A DNA stretch of 14,933 nucleotides, from positions 1 through 14,933 of the forward strand of contig JAPLYQ010000130.1 in NCBI GenBank assembly GCA_026395475.1, in the 5' to 3' direction. The DNA comes from Candidatus Roizmanbacteria bacterium (lineage in GTDB: Bacteria > Patescibacteriota > Microgenomatia > UBA1406 > GWC2-37-13). Positions 1 through 6,406 of the stretch are shown here, piece after piece. The notes beneath the pieces were generated by a model that saw only the letters and a program-made list of their open reading frames with translations, had not been told where the DNA came from and made no database searches. How positions within the stretch are numbered: position 1 is the stretch's first letter; the number at the start of each line of letters is the position of its first letter. The position numbers were made by a program, and so were the translations under genes.

Positions 1-753
1 TTCCTCAAGTGGTAGTTCAATGCCAAGGTCGCCTCGTGCAACCATAATACCGTCACTAACTTCAATTATTTCATCCAAATTATCAATGGCAGATTTTGCT
101 TCGATTTTTGAAATAATTTGTGCAACTACTTTATACTTTGCCATTTCTTTTCTTGTGATGAGAACGTCTTCTGCGGTGCGAGCATAGGAAAGGGCAATAT
201 AGTCAATCTCTGCTCGTTGTGCCATTTTCAAACCTTCAAAATCTCGATCCACGAGAACTGGGAAAGGGAAGTTGGCTCCAGGGATACGAAGTGATTTTTT
301 ATTTTTCAAAAGTCCCGCACGATTACATTTAAGAATTACTTCTGGTTTTAACTCCATAACCGTAAATGAAAAGGCGCCATCGTCTGCAATTAAATGTTGT
401 CCAATTTTAAGGAATTCAAACAGGTCAGGATGAGAACATGAGAAACCTTTTTTCTTTTCAGAAAAAACAGATTCACCAAGTGTAACAAGTTCTCCAACAG
501 CAACCGTAATATTCTCTGTTGGCATGTTGATACGTATTTCTGGACCTTGAAGATCAAGAAGGGTGCCAATGTGTACCTTCATCTTTTTTGCAACCTGTTT
601 TACTCGGTGAATGCGGCTTGCATGCCAGTCAATAGTGGAGTGTTTAAAATTGAATCGAAACACATTTACCCCAGCGGTAATAAGTGCTTCTATTTGTTCT
701 TCTGTTTCACAAGCGGGACCTATTGTTGCAACAATCTTTGTAAGTTTTTCCAT
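1..753 (-). CDS. pyk: pyruvate kinase, N-terminal 251 residues (cut by window edge)
   Basis: This gene encodes the glycolytic enzyme that transfers phosphate from phosphoenolpyruvate to ADP, giving pyruvate and ATP in the cytoplasm. Translating the minus strand from the ATG at 753 gives 251 codons running off the left edge, about half of the usual 470 or so residues. Landmarks are TKIVATIGP (5-13), R33-F-N35-F-K37-H38, LDLQGPEIR (66-74), the ADDG turn (123-126), the metal and substrate stretch KIE (217-219) and SDGIMVARGDLGIE (233-246). Glu72 in GPEIR corresponds to the Glu typical of K+-dependent enzymes, but the Ser that normally ligands K+ in RxNxSH is Lys37. The start is supported by homology and by a TATAAT box 8 nt upstream. 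It is transcribed divergently from the glycosyltransferase gene to its right. The family call is secure. Confidence 0.95.
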   Translation of the reverse strand, partial: MEKLTKIVATIGPACETEEQIEALITAGVNVFRFNFKHSTIDWHASRIHRVKQVAKKMKVHIGTLLDLQGPEIRINMPTENITVAVGELVTLGESVFSEKKKGFSCSHPDLFEFLKIGQHLIADDGAFSFTVMELKPEVILKCNRAGLLKNKKSLRIPGANFPFPVLVDRDFEGLKMAQRAEIDYIALSYARTAEDVLITRKEMAKYKVVAQIISKIEAKSAIDNLDEIIEVSDGIMVARGDLGIELPLEE

Positions 754-761
754 AGTTATCT

Positions 762-767
762 ATTATA
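762..767 (-). promoter_or_regulatory. -10 box (TATAAT) of pyruvate kinase, probably leaderless
   Basis: On the minus strand TATAAT is followed by 8 nt and then the pyruvate kinase ATG. Initiation 7-8 nt after the box would put the 5' end at or next to the start codon, so there is no room for a Shine-Dalgarno sequence. I see no good -35 hexamer at 17 bp. Confidence 0.6.
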
Positions 768-862
768 CAGGAAAATCAAGGCCAAAACGTGTACAAATAA
801 TGCCAATTTTTAAGGTTAAATGTTAAATTTATAATCAATTTTTAATGTTCAATGTTTTAAAA

Positions 863-888
863 ATTAAAAATTTCAAATTTAAAATTTA
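863..888. repeat. 26-nt AT-rich intergenic repeat, copy 1
   Basis: An AT-only (apart from one C) 26-mer beginning ATTAAAAATTTCAAATTT is identical at 863-888 and 6378-6403, both between genes. Flanking bases at both sites show related AAATTT-rich segments, so the unit may be larger and degenerate. Base composition raises the odds of chance similarity, but 26 exact matches is more than expected. Confidence 0.55.
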
Positions 889-1028
889 ACTCAATGTGGT
901 ATAGTATTTCAAACCAGCCATGAGAAAGCACACCATAAAAGAACGTAAAAAAAGAGGAGGATAAGCCAATTATCGAAGCAAAAAATCACTCAATTGCATC
1001 ACTGAAGAAAAAGAAGAGATACCTCACT

Positions 1029-2210
1029 ATGTTAAGTAATACTTCCTATGCATGGATTATTTTCCTTGCTAGAAAAATTAAATACTCTATGTCGTGGAGA
1101 GATAATCAACAACCAAGAAATATAGAGAACTCAAGCAAGCGTAAAGCAAAATCTTTTCTCGTATTGGGATCAACCAGTGGAGATGATCTTCAATCCCGTT
1201 CAGTACAAATAGCAAAAGCACTTTCAGAAAAAAATAGGGTTATTTATATTGAGGGAGTATTTGATGAAGGAAACATCCCTGGTTTTAGAATTATAGAAGA
1301 TTCAAAGAATGAAATGATTGTGCGCCTCACCGCACGTCAATCTCTTCACCTTAATTATCAAAAACTTGAGGCAAGCGAAATTGCCTTTCTTAAAAAATCT
1401 TTTAAAAAATGTATTACCAAAATTGGGAAGAACAGTTCATATCAATCATATATCCATCACCCATTTTGGGATAGTATTTTGAGTCCAAAAAAAGGATCAT
1501 ATATTTTTGATCGCATAGATAATAGTGTACAAGTCCAAAATGCAGCAAAACATATTATTCTTTCTGAAAAAAAATTGGTGAAGAATGCTTTTCAAGTAAC
1601 TGCCCCACATAAAAAATTATTAAGAAATAAAAAAGATGTCATTATTAAAAATGGAGTTGATTGGGATTTATTTAAAGATACTTCGAAGATGATCCAAACA
1701 TGTGATGTTGGACTTTGTTGGATAAAAAAACCAGTAATGGGGTATATCGGGACTTTGGACGAAAAGATTGATGAGCAATTATTAGCAAAGTTAGCGAGTT
1801 CTTTTCCAACAGCTTCCATCGTGTTAGTGGGAAATACTGATTATCGCCCTATCATTGAGGTAGCAGAAAAATATCTCAATATATTTCCGGTTGGCAAGCA
1901 ACCATATAAAAAACTACCTCTTTTCCTTCAGTCATTTGACATTCTTATTTCACCCTTAAAGCCATTTGGTCAAGGAATTGCAGACCATCCCGAACTCCCA
2001 CTGTACCTTGCCTCAGGCAAGCCCATCTTGGCAACCTCGCAGGTTAACAGAGGCCAATTACCACAAAATAAACAGTTTATATATTACCCAAAAACTCATA
2101 CGGAATGGGTGTTGGCCGTAGATGAGGCATTAAAAGAAAAGAAGAGAAGTAAAAAGAAATATCTACGAATTGCGGCCGCAAAAAAACTCTCTTGGAACGT
2201 TCATATATAA
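1029..2210 (+). CDS. glycosyltransferase, GT4-like (GT-B fold)
   Basis: This is a probable nucleotide-sugar-dependent glycosyltransferase of 393 residues. The Rossmann-like N-terminal part begins near FLVLGSTSGDDLQSRS (43-58). Characteristic segments are YIFDRIDN (158-165), the linker IIKNGVDWDLF (205-215), and the C-terminal domain opening GYIGTLDEKIDE (238-249) with IVLVG (264-268), FDILISPL (303-310) and LYLASGKPILAT (325-336). The layout resembles GT4 enzymes of the TuaH type, but the usual acidic residue of the EYLA motif reads PLYLASG, so donor binding may differ. The protein stops at LSWNVHI, where relatives usually extend some residues further. Its last 10 nt overlap the convergent gene at 2201. 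The start is uncertain: M1 at 1029, M21 at 1089, or an ATT at 969 after AGGAGG. The substrate is unknown. Confidence 0.75.
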   Translation: MLSNTSYAWIIFLARKIKYSMSWRDNQQPRNIENSSKRKAKSFLVLGSTSGDDLQSRSVQIAKALSEKNRVIYIEGVFDEGNIPGFRIIEDSKNEMIVRLTARQSLHLNYQKLEASEIAFLKKSFKKCITKIGKNSSYQSYIHHPFWDSILSPKKGSYIFDRIDNSVQVQNAAKHIILSEKKLVKNAFQVTAPHKKLLRNKKDVIIKNGVDWDLFKDTSKMIQTCDVGLCWIKKPVMGYIGTLDEKIDEQLLAKLASSFPTASIVLVGNTDYRPIIEVAEKYLNIFPVGKQPYKKLPLFLQSFDILISPLKPFGQGIADHPELPLYLASGKPILATSQVNRGQLPQNKQFIYYPKTHTEWVLAVDEALKEKKRSKKKYLRIAAAKKLSWNVHI

Positions 2211-2815
2211 GGTTCATCCCCAAGTCTCAACACATCTAAATGTGCAATATTGTCTTCTGCAAGATCTTGTGTAGGCAAGTCAATTTCGTTGTTTTTATCT
2301 TTTTCAATACTCTCCATTAATGTATGACAGTGTTCCATTTCTACCGAATTTAATTCGTACGCTTTTTTTCCTACCGTATATTGTGCATTTCCAATGCGTT
2401 TGTATTTTACCAACTTGTCTTTACCTGCGGTATTTATTCTTAAAAGATATGCATTACCAAGTAATGCCATCGTCTCTGTTTGAAAATATACAACTTCTAA
2501 CGCATCTTGCGTCTCTTCATTTTTTTGTGAAGCAACTGAAAAATGAATTTGGCAATCTGGGTCAAAGTATTTTTGTTTAAGCCACATTCTATGAGCAGTG
2601 GCCCTTTGCTCAGTTATTACTCCATTACTTGTTGTGGCATATAAATCATATTGTTTTTCTGTATTTTGGTATCGCTTATGTGCGGTTGCAAGTTTATCAT
2701 TTATTGATGATATAAATTGAATACCTCTCTGTGCAGATAATACATCCTCTCCATTTTTATGGAGAAAGCCGAAAGTCTGTTTGAATCGTCCAACACTTTC
2801 TGCAAGTGATGCCAT
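2201..2815 (-). CDS. hypothetical protein, 204 aa
   Basis: I do not recognise this protein. It is soluble-looking, with no signal peptide or membrane segment. The N-terminal half is rich in helix-forming residues (SAQRGIQFISS, DKLATAHKRYQ). A middle part has alternating hydrophobic runs (EVVYFQTETMALLGNAYLLRI) suggesting beta strands, and the tail is acidic (about 170-204). A longer frame opens at 2869, but I prefer the ATG at 2815: it lies 5 nt after a TACAAT box, and the 2869 start would overlap the promoter and start of the divergent GT2 gene at 2860. The stop overlaps the 3' end of the upstream convergent glycosyltransferase by 10 nt. Nothing in the neighbourhood assigns a role. Confidence 0.65.
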   Translation of the reverse strand: MASLAESVGRFKQTFGFLHKNGEDVLSAQRGIQFISSINDKLATAHKRYQNTEKQYDLYATTSNGVITEQRATAHRMWLKQKYFDPDCQIHFSVASQKNEETQDALEVVYFQTETMALLGNAYLLRINTAGKDKLVKYKRIGNAQYTVGKKAYELNSVEMEHCHTLMESIEKDKNNEIDLPTQDLAEDNIAHLDVLRLGDEPYI

Positions 2816-2820
2816 GCCGT

Positions 2821-2826
2821 ATTGTA
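2821..2826 (-). promoter_or_regulatory. -10-like box (TACAAT) of the 204-aa hypothetical gene
   Basis: Minus-strand TACAAT ends 5 nt before the ATG at 2815. It fits the short-spacing pattern of other genes in this half. It is also part of a compact divergent promoter, with the plus-strand TATACT box only 21 nt away. Confidence 0.4.
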
Positions 2827-2847
2827 TTATTGATAGTCGTTTTTTGC

Positions 2848-2853
2848 TATACT
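2848..2853 (+). promoter_or_regulatory. -10 box (TATACT) of the GT2 gene, probably leaderless
   Basis: TATACT is followed by 6 nt and then the ATG at 2860, so transcription would start on the start codon. This decides the GT2 start at 2860 over the in-frame ATG at 2806, which lies upstream of the box and inside the divergent gene. Confidence 0.6.
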
Positions 2854-2859
2854 GAAATA

Positions 2860-3705
2860 ATGTCCTCATCTGTAACTGTTGTTATTGTTTCTTACAATCA
2901 AGGTCACTTTTTACGCCAGGCTGTAGAGAGCGTATTACACCAAACAAAACATGTAGATAAAACCATTATTATCAATAATGGCTCAACTGACACAACAGAT
3001 GCAATTGCGCGTGAATATCTCGAGCTATATTTCCCGTATATTGAATATTATTCTTACCATCATAATAGGGGACAGATCGCAGCATACAATAGGGGGCTAG
3101 ACTTAAGTAAAACTGCTTTTACTACTTTCCTTGATGCAGATGATGAACTAGACCATACCTATACTGCAAAAATGCTCCATCAATTTTCACTTGACCCATC
3201 AGCAGCCATTATTTATTCCAATACACTTCTTTTTGGTCCAAGAGAGCGCTCTTCTTGGCTGACCTATCCAGAGGAATGGAGAAAGAAAGAGGGCAGTTCC
3301 TATACCCTTCATTATCCAGCCTACTCTGAAACTATTAAGTATTTATTGAAGAAACATAATTACATTAATAATGCGGCTCTTTTTAAAACACAACTTGCTC
3401 GCGACGTGGGCGGGTTTGTTGAACATGATTTTTTTGATGTTCATCATTTCCTGTGGTATCGACTTCTTGATGCAGGGCATTTGGCAGTCCATTGTCCTCA
3501 TATTTTATATCGATATAGGCAATATTCCATTGAGCAAGAACATTGTAAGTGGATGGTAAGAAAAACAGAGGCTCCTAACATTATCGACCAAAATATTCTT
3601 TACTTCCAAGAAGAAATAGAACGACTCAAAGGCTCTCCTTTTTATAAAACAGAGCAAGTGCTCGCTCGACTGGCCGACAACTTCAAATGTGATTGTGAAA
3701 GGTAA
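2860..3705 (+). CDS. glycosyltransferase family 2
   Basis: This is a GT-A fold transferase of 281 residues, expected to use a nucleotide-sugar donor with a divalent metal. Motifs include TVVIVSYNQGHFLRQAVESV (6-25), the nucleotide-binding NNGSTD (39-44), HNRGQIAAYNRGL (68-80) and the metal-binding DAD (92-94) in FLDADDELD. A later FFDVHHFLWYRLLDAG stretch may supply the acceptor-side acidic residue. There is no membrane segment, so it is likely cytosolic or peripheral. It is divergent from the 204-aa hypothetical gene, with a shared short promoter region, and is followed 54 nt later by the PRPP synthetase gene on the same strand. The acceptor and linkage cannot be inferred. Confidence 0.88.
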   Translation: MSSSVTVVIVSYNQGHFLRQAVESVLHQTKHVDKTIIINNGSTDTTDAIAREYLELYFPYIEYYSYHHNRGQIAAYNRGLDLSKTAFTTFLDADDELDHTYTAKMLHQFSLDPSAAIIYSNTLLFGPRERSSWLTYPEEWRKKEGSSYTLHYPAYSETIKYLLKKHNYINNAALFKTQLARDVGGFVEHDFFDVHHFLWYRLLDAGHLAVHCPHILYRYRQYSIEQEHCKWMVRKTEAPNIIDQNILYFQEEIERLKGSPFYKTEQVLARLADNFKCDCER

Positions 3706-3737
3706 AATTCTTCATTTGCAAAAAATAAAAAAATCTC

Positions 3738-3743
3738 TATAAT
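3738..3743 (+). promoter_or_regulatory. -10 box (TATAAT) of the PRPP synthetase gene
   Basis: A perfect TATAAT lies in the 54-nt gap, 16 nt before the ATG at 3760. The predicted leader would be only about 10 nt with no purine-rich Shine-Dalgarno (sequence GGGCTCTAACCAGCT). Confidence 0.55.
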
Positions 3744-3759
3744 TGGGCTCTAACCAGCT

Positions 3760-5016
3760 ATGGTAGTAGCAAACCCTGAGAGGCTTCAACATAAAAAATC
3801 TTTACCTACCTTTGGCGTTATTGAAGAAACATTTTATAACTACGCACACTTTATTGAACAATTTACAGAAGGATTTCCCATGGACAGGGAATTGTATGTT
3901 GATAGCACAACATTCAAAAACCGTGAAGCATGGCTAAAGGTGGTCTTAGGAAATAAAGGAAGGCAAAGTGATTTAGATGCGGCTCCTCGTGCACAAGCAA
4001 TTGTGCCATTTTGGATTTCTACTCAGTTTGGAGAAGAAGCGCATGTACGAAAAACGGTAGAACGCATGGTGAATGCACTGACTCGCACTGAACGAGGAAG
4101 AGAACCACTTGTTGCAGAAGCAATGGGAGTTAGTCCTTTTATAGAAATGAGACAAGATAAGGATGGTCCTGGGGACGGAAAGGGTGACAGAGAGGTTGGA
4201 GAAGCCAATGAAGCTCAGCTTACCGCACGTGATCTTCTTGGTCTTAAAAAATTACTTGTTCTTGGTCCTCATAGTTATGAAGGAATTGAAGAATTCAAAG
4301 CAGTTATAGAAGATGTTGTTTCTGTTACAGCAACTCCATTATTTGCCGAACATATAAAAACTGAATACTTTGAAAAAGGTATTATAGACCCAAAAAATCT
4401 TCGTGTTGTAGCTCTTGATAAGGGAAGCCTCGAACAGTGTATCAAACTTTCTGAACAGTTAGATCTTCCCCCCAGTGAACATATCGTTGCCTTTGACAAA
4501 AGTAGAAAAGGACATAATATGATTGGTAAGCTCATGCTCCAATATGGTGATCCAAAAGATATGATGGGAAAGGACATCATTATTTATGATGATATTATCG
4601 ATACGTTTGGATCAATGACAGCAACATGCAAGGAGCTAAGAGAAACTTATAAATGTAAATCCATTACTATTGTTGCCACTCATGGCGTTTTGTCCCACCC
4701 TGCACGAGGAAATATTATTGATTCATTAGATGCAAATGGCACACCCGCAGTTGTAGATCATGTCATAATGTCTGATTCTTTGCCAAGAGCAAAATATGCT
4801 TTTAAAGGTGTGAAGGGCGTTACTATTATTCCAGTGTCTCCAACACTTAGTATGTTGGCTCGACTTTTTTCAAAAATGTCAGGAGAAGAAATGATAAGTC
4901 ATCCTATTTCTGCCGAATATATTCTTGATCCACAAGACAAAGAACTTGTTTGGGAAGACTTCAAAGAACGCTATGCATTGGCAGATCGCATAAACGTCCC
5001 CGATGAAAAAAAATAA
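3760..5016 (+). CDS. prs: divergent ribose-phosphate pyrophosphokinase (PRPP synthetase)
   Basis: This protein would transfer pyrophosphate from ATP to ribose 5-phosphate, making PRPP for nucleotide synthesis or salvage. It has 418 residues against about 310-320 in typical enzymes. Recognisable landmarks are SPFIEMRQDK (125-134), matching the canonical RQDRK catalytic region; GPHSYEGIEEF (169-179), where the usual DLHxxQxQGFF lies; VAFDKSRKG (243-251), the ribose-phosphate-side lysine region; and the PRPP-binding loop YDDIIDTFGS (276-285), followed by ATHGVLS (306-312). The extra length comes from about 75 N-terminal residues, a Gly/Asp/Glu-rich insertion at about 134-153 and a C-terminal extension. 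A catalytically altered PRPP-binding homologue is possible, but both catalytic regions survive. It converges on AHCY with 7 nt between stops and no hairpin terminator. Confidence 0.82.
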   Translation: MVVANPERLQHKKSLPTFGVIEETFYNYAHFIEQFTEGFPMDRELYVDSTTFKNREAWLKVVLGNKGRQSDLDAAPRAQAIVPFWISTQFGEEAHVRKTVERMVNALTRTERGREPLVAEAMGVSPFIEMRQDKDGPGDGKGDREVGEANEAQLTARDLLGLKKLLVLGPHSYEGIEEFKAVIEDVVSVTATPLFAEHIKTEYFEKGIIDPKNLRVVALDKGSLEQCIKLSEQLDLPPSEHIVAFDKSRKGHNMIGKLMLQYGDPKDMMGKDIIIYDDIIDTFGSMTATCKELRETYKCKSITIVATHGVLSHPARGNIIDSLDANGTPAVVDHVIMSDSLPRAKYAFKGVKGVTIIPVSPTLSMLARLFSKMSGEEMISHPISAEYILDPQDKELVWEDFKERYALADRINVPDEKK

Positions 5017-5023
5017 TTACCTA

Positions 5024-6298
5024 TTAGGTTCCTTCTTTCCAGCTCGATAAATATTCTTTTTGTTCTGCGGTAAGCTTATCGATTTCTACTCCTTCACTTT
5101 TTAATTTAATGCGTGCAATTTCTTGGTCGACTTCAGGTGGCAAGGCATATACTTTATTTTCAAATTTTCCCTTGTTGTCCCACATATATTCACTTCCAAG
5201 AGCTTGTCCTGCAAAACTCATATCCATCACACTTGCTGGATGTCCTTCTGCACTTCCAAGGTTTACTAATCGACCTTCTGCTAAAAGATATATTTTTTTA
5301 GTTTTGATTTTTGATTTTTGATCTTTTATTACATATTCTTCAACAAATGGTCGAACCGTTCGAACACTTTTTGCCATTTTTTTCATTGCTACTTTATTTA
5401 TTTCAACATCAAAATGTCCAGAATTTGCCAACACCACTCCGTCCTTTGCAGCTTTTATATGAGCAACGTCAATAACGTGCTTATCGCCCGTTACTGTTAC
5501 TACAATATCTGCAATGGCCATTGCTTCAACAAGTGGCATCACACGATATCCATCCATGCGGGCTTCAAGTGCCTTGACTGGGTCTACTTCACAGACAATC
5601 ACATGACTTCCCATGCCCTCAGCACGACTTGCCAATCCTCGTCCACACCATCCATACCCAACTACTACAAAATTGCGTCCTGCAAGAAGAATGTTTGTCG
5701 CACGAATTACTCCATCCAATGTGGATTGTCCTGTGCCGTATCGATTGTCAAACATGTGTTTTGTCATGTTGTCGTTCACTGCGAGTACTGGAATCTTTAA
5801 TGCCTTGTCTTTTTCCATTGCACGAAGTCGAATAACTCCTGTTGTTGTCTCTTCATTACTCCCAACAACTCCTGCCAATAATTCTTTTCGTGTTGTGTGA
5901 AGAAGACTTACTAAGTCCGCTCCATCATCCATGGTCATGTTTGGTTTTACATCAAGTACTGCATTTAAATGCTTGAAGTATGTTTTATTATCTTCACCTT
6001 TTATTGCAAATGTTGGTATACCATATTCCTTGACCAAGGCTGCCGCGACTGCATCATTTGTGGAAAGGGGATTGCTTGCTGCCAAATACACATCTGCTCC
6101 TCCAGCTTTGAGTGTTCTCATAAGGTTTGCTGTTTCACTTGTTACATGCAAACATGCAGCAAGAGTAACGCCTTTGAGTGGCTTTTCTTTTTCAAATCGC
6201 TTTTGAATAAGACGAAGCACTGGCATTTCCCGTTCTGCCCATTCAATTAATTGCTTTCCGGCAGCCGCTAGTTTTATATCTTTTACATCGTACTTCAT
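5024..6298 (-). CDS. ahcY: S-adenosylhomocysteine hydrolase (adenosylhomocysteinase)
   Basis: This cytosolic NAD-dependent enzyme splits S-adenosylhomocysteine into homocysteine and adenosine, relieving product inhibition of methyltransferases. Of its 424 residues, LHVTSETANL (50-59), NPLSTNDAVAAAL (76-88), DDGADLV (124-130), SNEETTTGV (147-155), the substrate-site VNDNMTKHMFDNRYGTGQS (174-192), the NAD-binding VVGYGWCGRG (212-221), NSGHFDVEI (292-300) and EGHPASVMDMSF (351-362) are all clear. The C-terminus ends YLSSWKEGT and lacks the KPxxYRY tail of the long-type enzymes, as in the shorter archaeal and Thermotoga-type proteins. Residues about 325-335 (KDQKSKIKTK) are an odd Lys-rich insertion encoded by a tandem GATTTTT repeat. 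It lies 108 nt downstream of the adenosine-kinase-like gene on the same strand, which fits removal of adenosine. Confidence 0.95.
   Translation of the reverse strand: MKYDVKDIKLAAAGKQLIEWAEREMPVLRLIQKRFEKEKPLKGVTLAACLHVTSETANLMRTLKAGGADVYLAASNPLSTNDAVAAALVKEYGIPTFAIKGEDNKTYFKHLNAVLDVKPNMTMDDGADLVSLLHTTRKELLAGVVGSNEETTTGVIRLRAMEKDKALKIPVLAVNDNMTKHMFDNRYGTGQSTLDGVIRATNILLAGRNFVVVGYGWCGRGLASRAEGMGSHVIVCEVDPVKALEARMDGYRVMPLVEAMAIADIVVTVTGDKHVIDVAHIKAAKDGVVLANSGHFDVEINKVAMKKMAKSVRTVRPFVEEYVIKDQKSKIKTKKIYLLAEGRLVNLGSAEGHPASVMDMSFAGQALGSEYMWDNKGKFENKVYALPPEVDQEIARIKLKSEGVEIDKLTAEQKEYLSSWKEGT
5306..5322. repeat. tandem GATTTTT repeat inside ahcY
   Basis: Plus-strand GATTTTT is repeated twice plus GAT. 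On the coding strand it reads ATCAAAAATCAAAA and gives part of the KDQKSKIKTK stretch that interrupts the conserved region before LLAEGRLVNL. Confidence 0.6.
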
Positions 6299-6406
6299 AT
6301 GATTTAAATAATTTTTAATTTAAAATTCCAAATTTGAAATCAATTTTTAAAATTTAATAATTAATTATTAGATATTGATTAAAAATTTCAAATTTAAAAT
6401 TTAGAT
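6299..6406. other. AT-rich spacer between the adenosine-kinase-like gene and ahcY
   Basis: This 108-nt gap is almost pure A/T with mirrored AAATTT segments and the second copy of the 26-nt repeat (6378-6403) right behind the kinase stop. I see no GC-rich terminator and no convincing promoter for ahcY, although AT-rich -10-like hexamers are unavoidable here. Co-transcription of the two genes is plausible. Confidence 0.4.
6378..6403. repeat. 26-nt AT-rich intergenic repeat, copy 2
   Basis: This is identical over 26 nt to 863-888. It ends 4 nt from the stop codon of the adenosine-kinase-like gene. Confidence 0.55.

Larger units (their letters stand above)
754..1028. other. AT-rich intergenic region with promoter and 14-codon ORF
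   Basis: This divergent spacer between pyruvate kinase and the glycosyltransferase holds the kinase promoter, a very AT-rich stretch (about 800-890) with a 26-nt repeat also found at 6378-6403, and a TATAGT box at 900-905. After it an ATG at 920 opens a 14-codon basic ORF (begins MRKHTIKER, stop 962-964). Its end contains a strong AGGAGG (955-960). The next ATG in the downstream gene's frame is only at 1029. An in-frame ATT at 969 lies 8 nt after AGGAGG and could be a non-canonical start for a longer N-terminus. Whether the short ORF is translated cannot be told from sequence. Confidence 0.4.

Noticed and set aside
547..826. Plus-strand open frames near the left edge
   Set aside because: They lie opposite the pyruvate kinase 5' end, whose conserved motifs leave no doubt about the coding strand.
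5014..5026. A bidirectional terminator between prs and ahcY
   Set aside because: Only 7 nt separate the stops and no stem-loop is formed there.
5318..6250. Several open frames on the plus strand opposite ahcY
   Set aside because: They are antisense to a strongly conserved gene, have no recognisable motifs, and follow its codon pattern.
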